Assembly: GCA_012932295.1 (NCBI GenBank)
Contig: JAAONU010000001.1
Coordinates: forward strand, 25,582,550-25,646,549
DNA: 64,000 nt
From: Cyclina sinensis
Lineage: Eukaryota; Mollusca; Bivalvia; Venerida; Veneridae
Reading direction: 5' to 3'
Shown here: in pieces, positions 61,116-64,000 of the stretch
Position numbering within the stretch: position 1 is the stretch's first letter
Layout: every line of letters starts with the position of its first letter
The notes under the pieces: generated by a model
What the model was told of the DNA's origin: nothing
Database searches by the model: none
Seen by the model: the letters and a program-made list of their open reading frames with translations, nothing else
Position numbers and translations under genes: made by a program

Positions 61116-62137
61116 AGTATATTTTCTGTTTTCTTTTCAATAAAATATAATTAGAACCAGGAATAACTTATTTTTCAGGCTTTTGTTTAATACTTCGGCA
61201 TTTTTTTTAAAAATGCAGGTATGATTTAACATTTACGAAAAAAATATTTACAAACTTGCATTTTTCTGAATGGAAAAACTGTAATTCGAACCCTAGTCAT
61301 TTAGTTCAGTTTATAATTGTTAATGTAACACAGACAATATTTATCTTAAAACTTGTTATTGATAAAATTCAGAGCTAAAATTGACAAAACTTACCATAAA
61401 AATATTTGGTAGATTTGTACACCGGCTGACTGCGAAAACAATTTCATACAAACTACATTACGTTGTGCTTCTTGCATTGCAGAGAATGAAAAAGTTTATT
61501 TAAGAAACACCATGTAGTGTAAGTGGCATAGTGATATAAGGTCGCACTTTTTGTAATTAACACAATGATCGATAGAAGACTCCCTTCCTGCTCAGATCTA
61601 TCGCAGGCAGGGAGCCTGCCCGTGCTGTAAGCAGAGAGCCTACCTGTGCTTTAAAAGCTGCTGTGCAGAGAGACCTCCTGTGCACCATCAAAACCGAAAG
61701 TAGAGGGTGTACAAGATTTCTAAATAAATAGCGACCAGTTTATTAGTATTTTCTTGAAGGATTTTGAACAGTGATAATGTTTGATTGGATTGTTATGTGC
61801 GTTATAAAAGTAATAACTCGTTTCAGCCGGTAGAAAGTGCCGAAGTTCTGTTCATGTCAGTACACCATTGAACAATTTGTCCGAGTTTCGGAGCGCAGTG
61901 ACTGATAATTGAAAAGTAGACACGCGTATACCTAGCAAAGATATTCTAATGTTCCGCGAACTTATTAATTTTAAGCAGCTTAGCTGTTTGAACTGATGCC
62001 TGTCCGATTTTTCTGATGGTCTTCCATCACAAACTGTGTTTACAACAGAGAATAACCGGTACCGACGCAGAGAGACCTCCAAAAAGACAGATTTCGCAGA
62101 GAGACTGCCGATATGGTTATGCACCGTGTCTAAGTCA

Positions 62138-62230
62138 GATAGATCTCTCGTAACCGTTGTCTATGAAATTTATCGGCTCGCTGCGCTCGCCTCTAAATTT
62201 CATAGACAACGGTTACTCGTGATCTATCCT
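62138..62230. repeat. Long hairpin next to the inverted-repeat element
   Basis: GTAACCGTTGTCTATGAAAT (from 62150) pairs exactly with its inverse ending at 62216; GATAGATC on the outside pairs imperfectly. The loop is TCGGCTCGCTGCGCTCGCCTC, GC-rich like that of the 48237 hairpin. Confidence 0.92.
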
Positions 62231-63625
62231 ATACGTAATCCATGTCTACTCTGGTCAACATAACGATACTTGAAAATACCAATATGTGTATTTGAGGGAA
62301 TTTTAAGAAAAGAAAACAAAACATCAGCAAAAACACGGAACTTCCACGCTTAATCTGCACACCTCCTACATTCTTCCTTGTAATAACATTTGAAATAAAG
62401 GTTTATTTTTTAGCTTGCGTCTGGTTTATATTATCTAACCTTTGCAATCTGCTTATTAAAGAAGCTGCAGTTGGAGCAAACCATTCCGAATATTTGGGAG
62501 GCATGACATAACTACTTGAATAATTGCCGTGTTTTCATTCGTGAATGAGATAGGCCTAATTTTTCCGAGCTCTCTGATGAAACTTTTTTAACGCTTCTTT
62601 TTAAAGAGAAGCTTACTTGTATGAAGACAAATTGAGTAAATAAAATTGAGTACACTCCAGTTACCTAACTCTTGAATCAAAGCACTGTAGGTGCTGCTGT
62701 GGCGATTGTCGTGGAAAGTAAAAGGCAACTGCTCTCTATAATACTGAAAATGCTACCCTTGTGTACGAGTATGTAATTCAAGTTTTAGATCTTTTCATTG
62801 AGCACCGTTAAACAGCCTTCATCAAAGACTTTAAACATCAAAATATCAGTTTAATCATTCAGTTAGTACTTAACCTAGTCCATTTTACCTTCCATTTATG
62901 TTCATCATCTTTATACAAATGTATTCTGTAATAGTTTGCTACATTTTGCTACATCATTGATCAAAAGAAAAAAATGAATTCATTGTTTCTGATATGTTGA
63001 TACCAATAGAAATTCAGTTTAGACTTTTCAATATTTCTGTTTAGCGTACGGGTTTAAAACTTCCCCTACATAACTCAGTACATGTATATATATTAGTCTT
63101 TCTATATATATAAACAATGATACTCAGGGCAAAAATACCCTCCCTCTTTTTGAACGTTTATGAAACACATGGAACGAAGTGTTAGTCACGATTCACATCG
63201 TTCGGCAGTAAAATTGATGTAAATTTATTTTCAATGCAAATATTTAAAGTCTTCGCTCTTTGTTTTGCTTCATGGCCTTGCTTTTATGATTTTGAAGAAT
63301 TAACCGATAATCCGTAACCACATATCACCTTTCATACCCTTCATATTCAGCCAATATTCCTCCTGTCCAAATGCGTCACAATTTGCGTTGTCTCTTTTAT
63401 AAGAGTATTAAAACGTGAAATGACCAGTTTCAAATTTTATAAATCAATGTGTGGCTACCCAGTTCATAGGTGTCAGATTACTAAATTTCAAACTTCTGTC
63501 GATCAAGTGCCAGCGCTCAAAGACGCTTAATATAAATTTGTCATTTTAAATCGTTTCAGTCTTTTCAGCCCGGATTCTTACCTATTTTCCAGTTCTTAAC
63601 AGTAACTTGAATTTCAGTAGTTGTA
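62231..63625. other. No gene or repeat recognised
   Basis: AT-rich sequence with only short random frames. Confidence 0.4.
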
Positions 63626-63664
63626 ATGGCAACTGCTCGTACTTCAATTAGCGCTCGTTTTCAT
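63626..63664 (+). CDS. Possible short first coding exon
   Basis: ATG opens 13 codons (MATARTSISARFH) ending at a consensus GTAAGT donor. It would need a gene to the right of the window. Weak. Confidence 0.15.
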
Positions 63665-63696
63665 GTAAGTATATCTTTCAACTCACTGAGCATTTT

Positions 63697-64000
63697 TATC
63701 TCGAGGGGACAGTGACAAATTGTTTTCGTACTTTCCGTCTGTATGTCTGTCTGTATGTCCTCACAAAGTTTTTCAGCGCTTCTTCTTCATATCCGCTAGT
63801 TAGATTTAAACGGAACTTTATATAATTTATTGGTTCGAACACAAATGGCCATATCTCCATAACTGCTTGTCGGATTTTGATGAAACTTCACAGGAATGAT
63901 TTTTAGCAAGTGTAATTACGCTTATTACTGGCGTGGTCAGGTCAGTTAATTTTTAGCGGAGTTGTGGCCCTTGTTGTGTCCAAATTTGAATACATAACTG
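63697..64000. mobile_element. Start of another MITE-like element, cut by the window edge
   Basis: TATCTCGAGGGGACAGTGAC followed by TCTGTATGTCTGTCTGTATG and then phrases like ATCTCCATAACTGCTTGTCGGATTTTGATGAAACTTCA. Same architecture as 13259 and 37440. Confidence 0.55.

Larger units (their letters stand above)
59571..62129. mobile_element. Element with 500-bp terminal inverted repeats
   Basis: The left arm 59595-60094 and right arm 61631-62129 are nearly exact inverses, starting ACACGGTGCATAACCATATC. The left end has the outer 24 bp twice (59571 and 59595). A 1.54-kb spacer (60095-61630) lacks any long frame. CTA flanks both ends and could be a 3-bp target duplication. The 117-codon (+) and 90-codon (-) frames in the two arms mirror each other and are not accepted as genes. 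The type is unknown; a non-autonomous or fold-back DNA transposon fits best. Confidence 0.85.

Overview
This is eukaryotic, animal DNA. It is AT-rich and intron-dense, with GT-AG splice sites whose phases match from exon to exon, vertebrate-like gene families, tRNA-like SINE fragments, MITE-like repeats and very long tandem arrays. The dispersed repeats (ends such as AGCTCACCTGAG and TATGCTCCCCG, followed by CCGTCCGTCC) and a CYP3-clan P450 next to a METTL24-like gene suggest a bivalve mollusc, probably a clam-like heterodont. The taxon is inferred; no marker gene fixes it.

Layout. 1-1700: a 157-bp tandem array broken by an inserted element. 2661-17421 (+): the 3' part of an EFA6/PSD-family Arf guanine-nucleotide-exchange factor (PH domain, coiled coil, two possible C-termini); the Sec7 part must lie left of the window. 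17422-26965: intergenic, with a MITE, a 49-bp tandem array, a GC-richer island without a recognised gene, a (TA)n tract and a decayed ~29-bp array. 26966-43087 (+): a complete cytochrome P450 of the CYP3 clan. Fourteen exons join without a phase error into 1,530 nt, 509 residues, with every P450 signature present; its introns hold several MITEs and four tandem arrays. 44150-46280: a decayed ~41-bp array between two convergent genes. 46447-51393 (-), with a possible N-terminal exon at 57876-58004: a METTL24-like methyltransferase-family gene. 51600-57330: a 5.7-kb satellite, probably in the 5' intron of that gene. 58948-59277 (-): an unidentified reading frame. 59571-62230: a 500-bp-arm inverted-repeat element and a flanking hairpin. 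62231-64000: no supported gene, and the start of another MITE.

The three genes show no sign of acting together. The strongest structural oddities are the satellite, whose units carry U1-complementary 5' splice-site sequences in the sense direction of its host gene; a triplicated exon-intron junction in the P450; the 500-bp inverted repeat; and a patch of single-base indels in the satellite that looks like consensus error. All exon calls were made by eye from splice sites, phase and remembered family signatures; no alignment was run.
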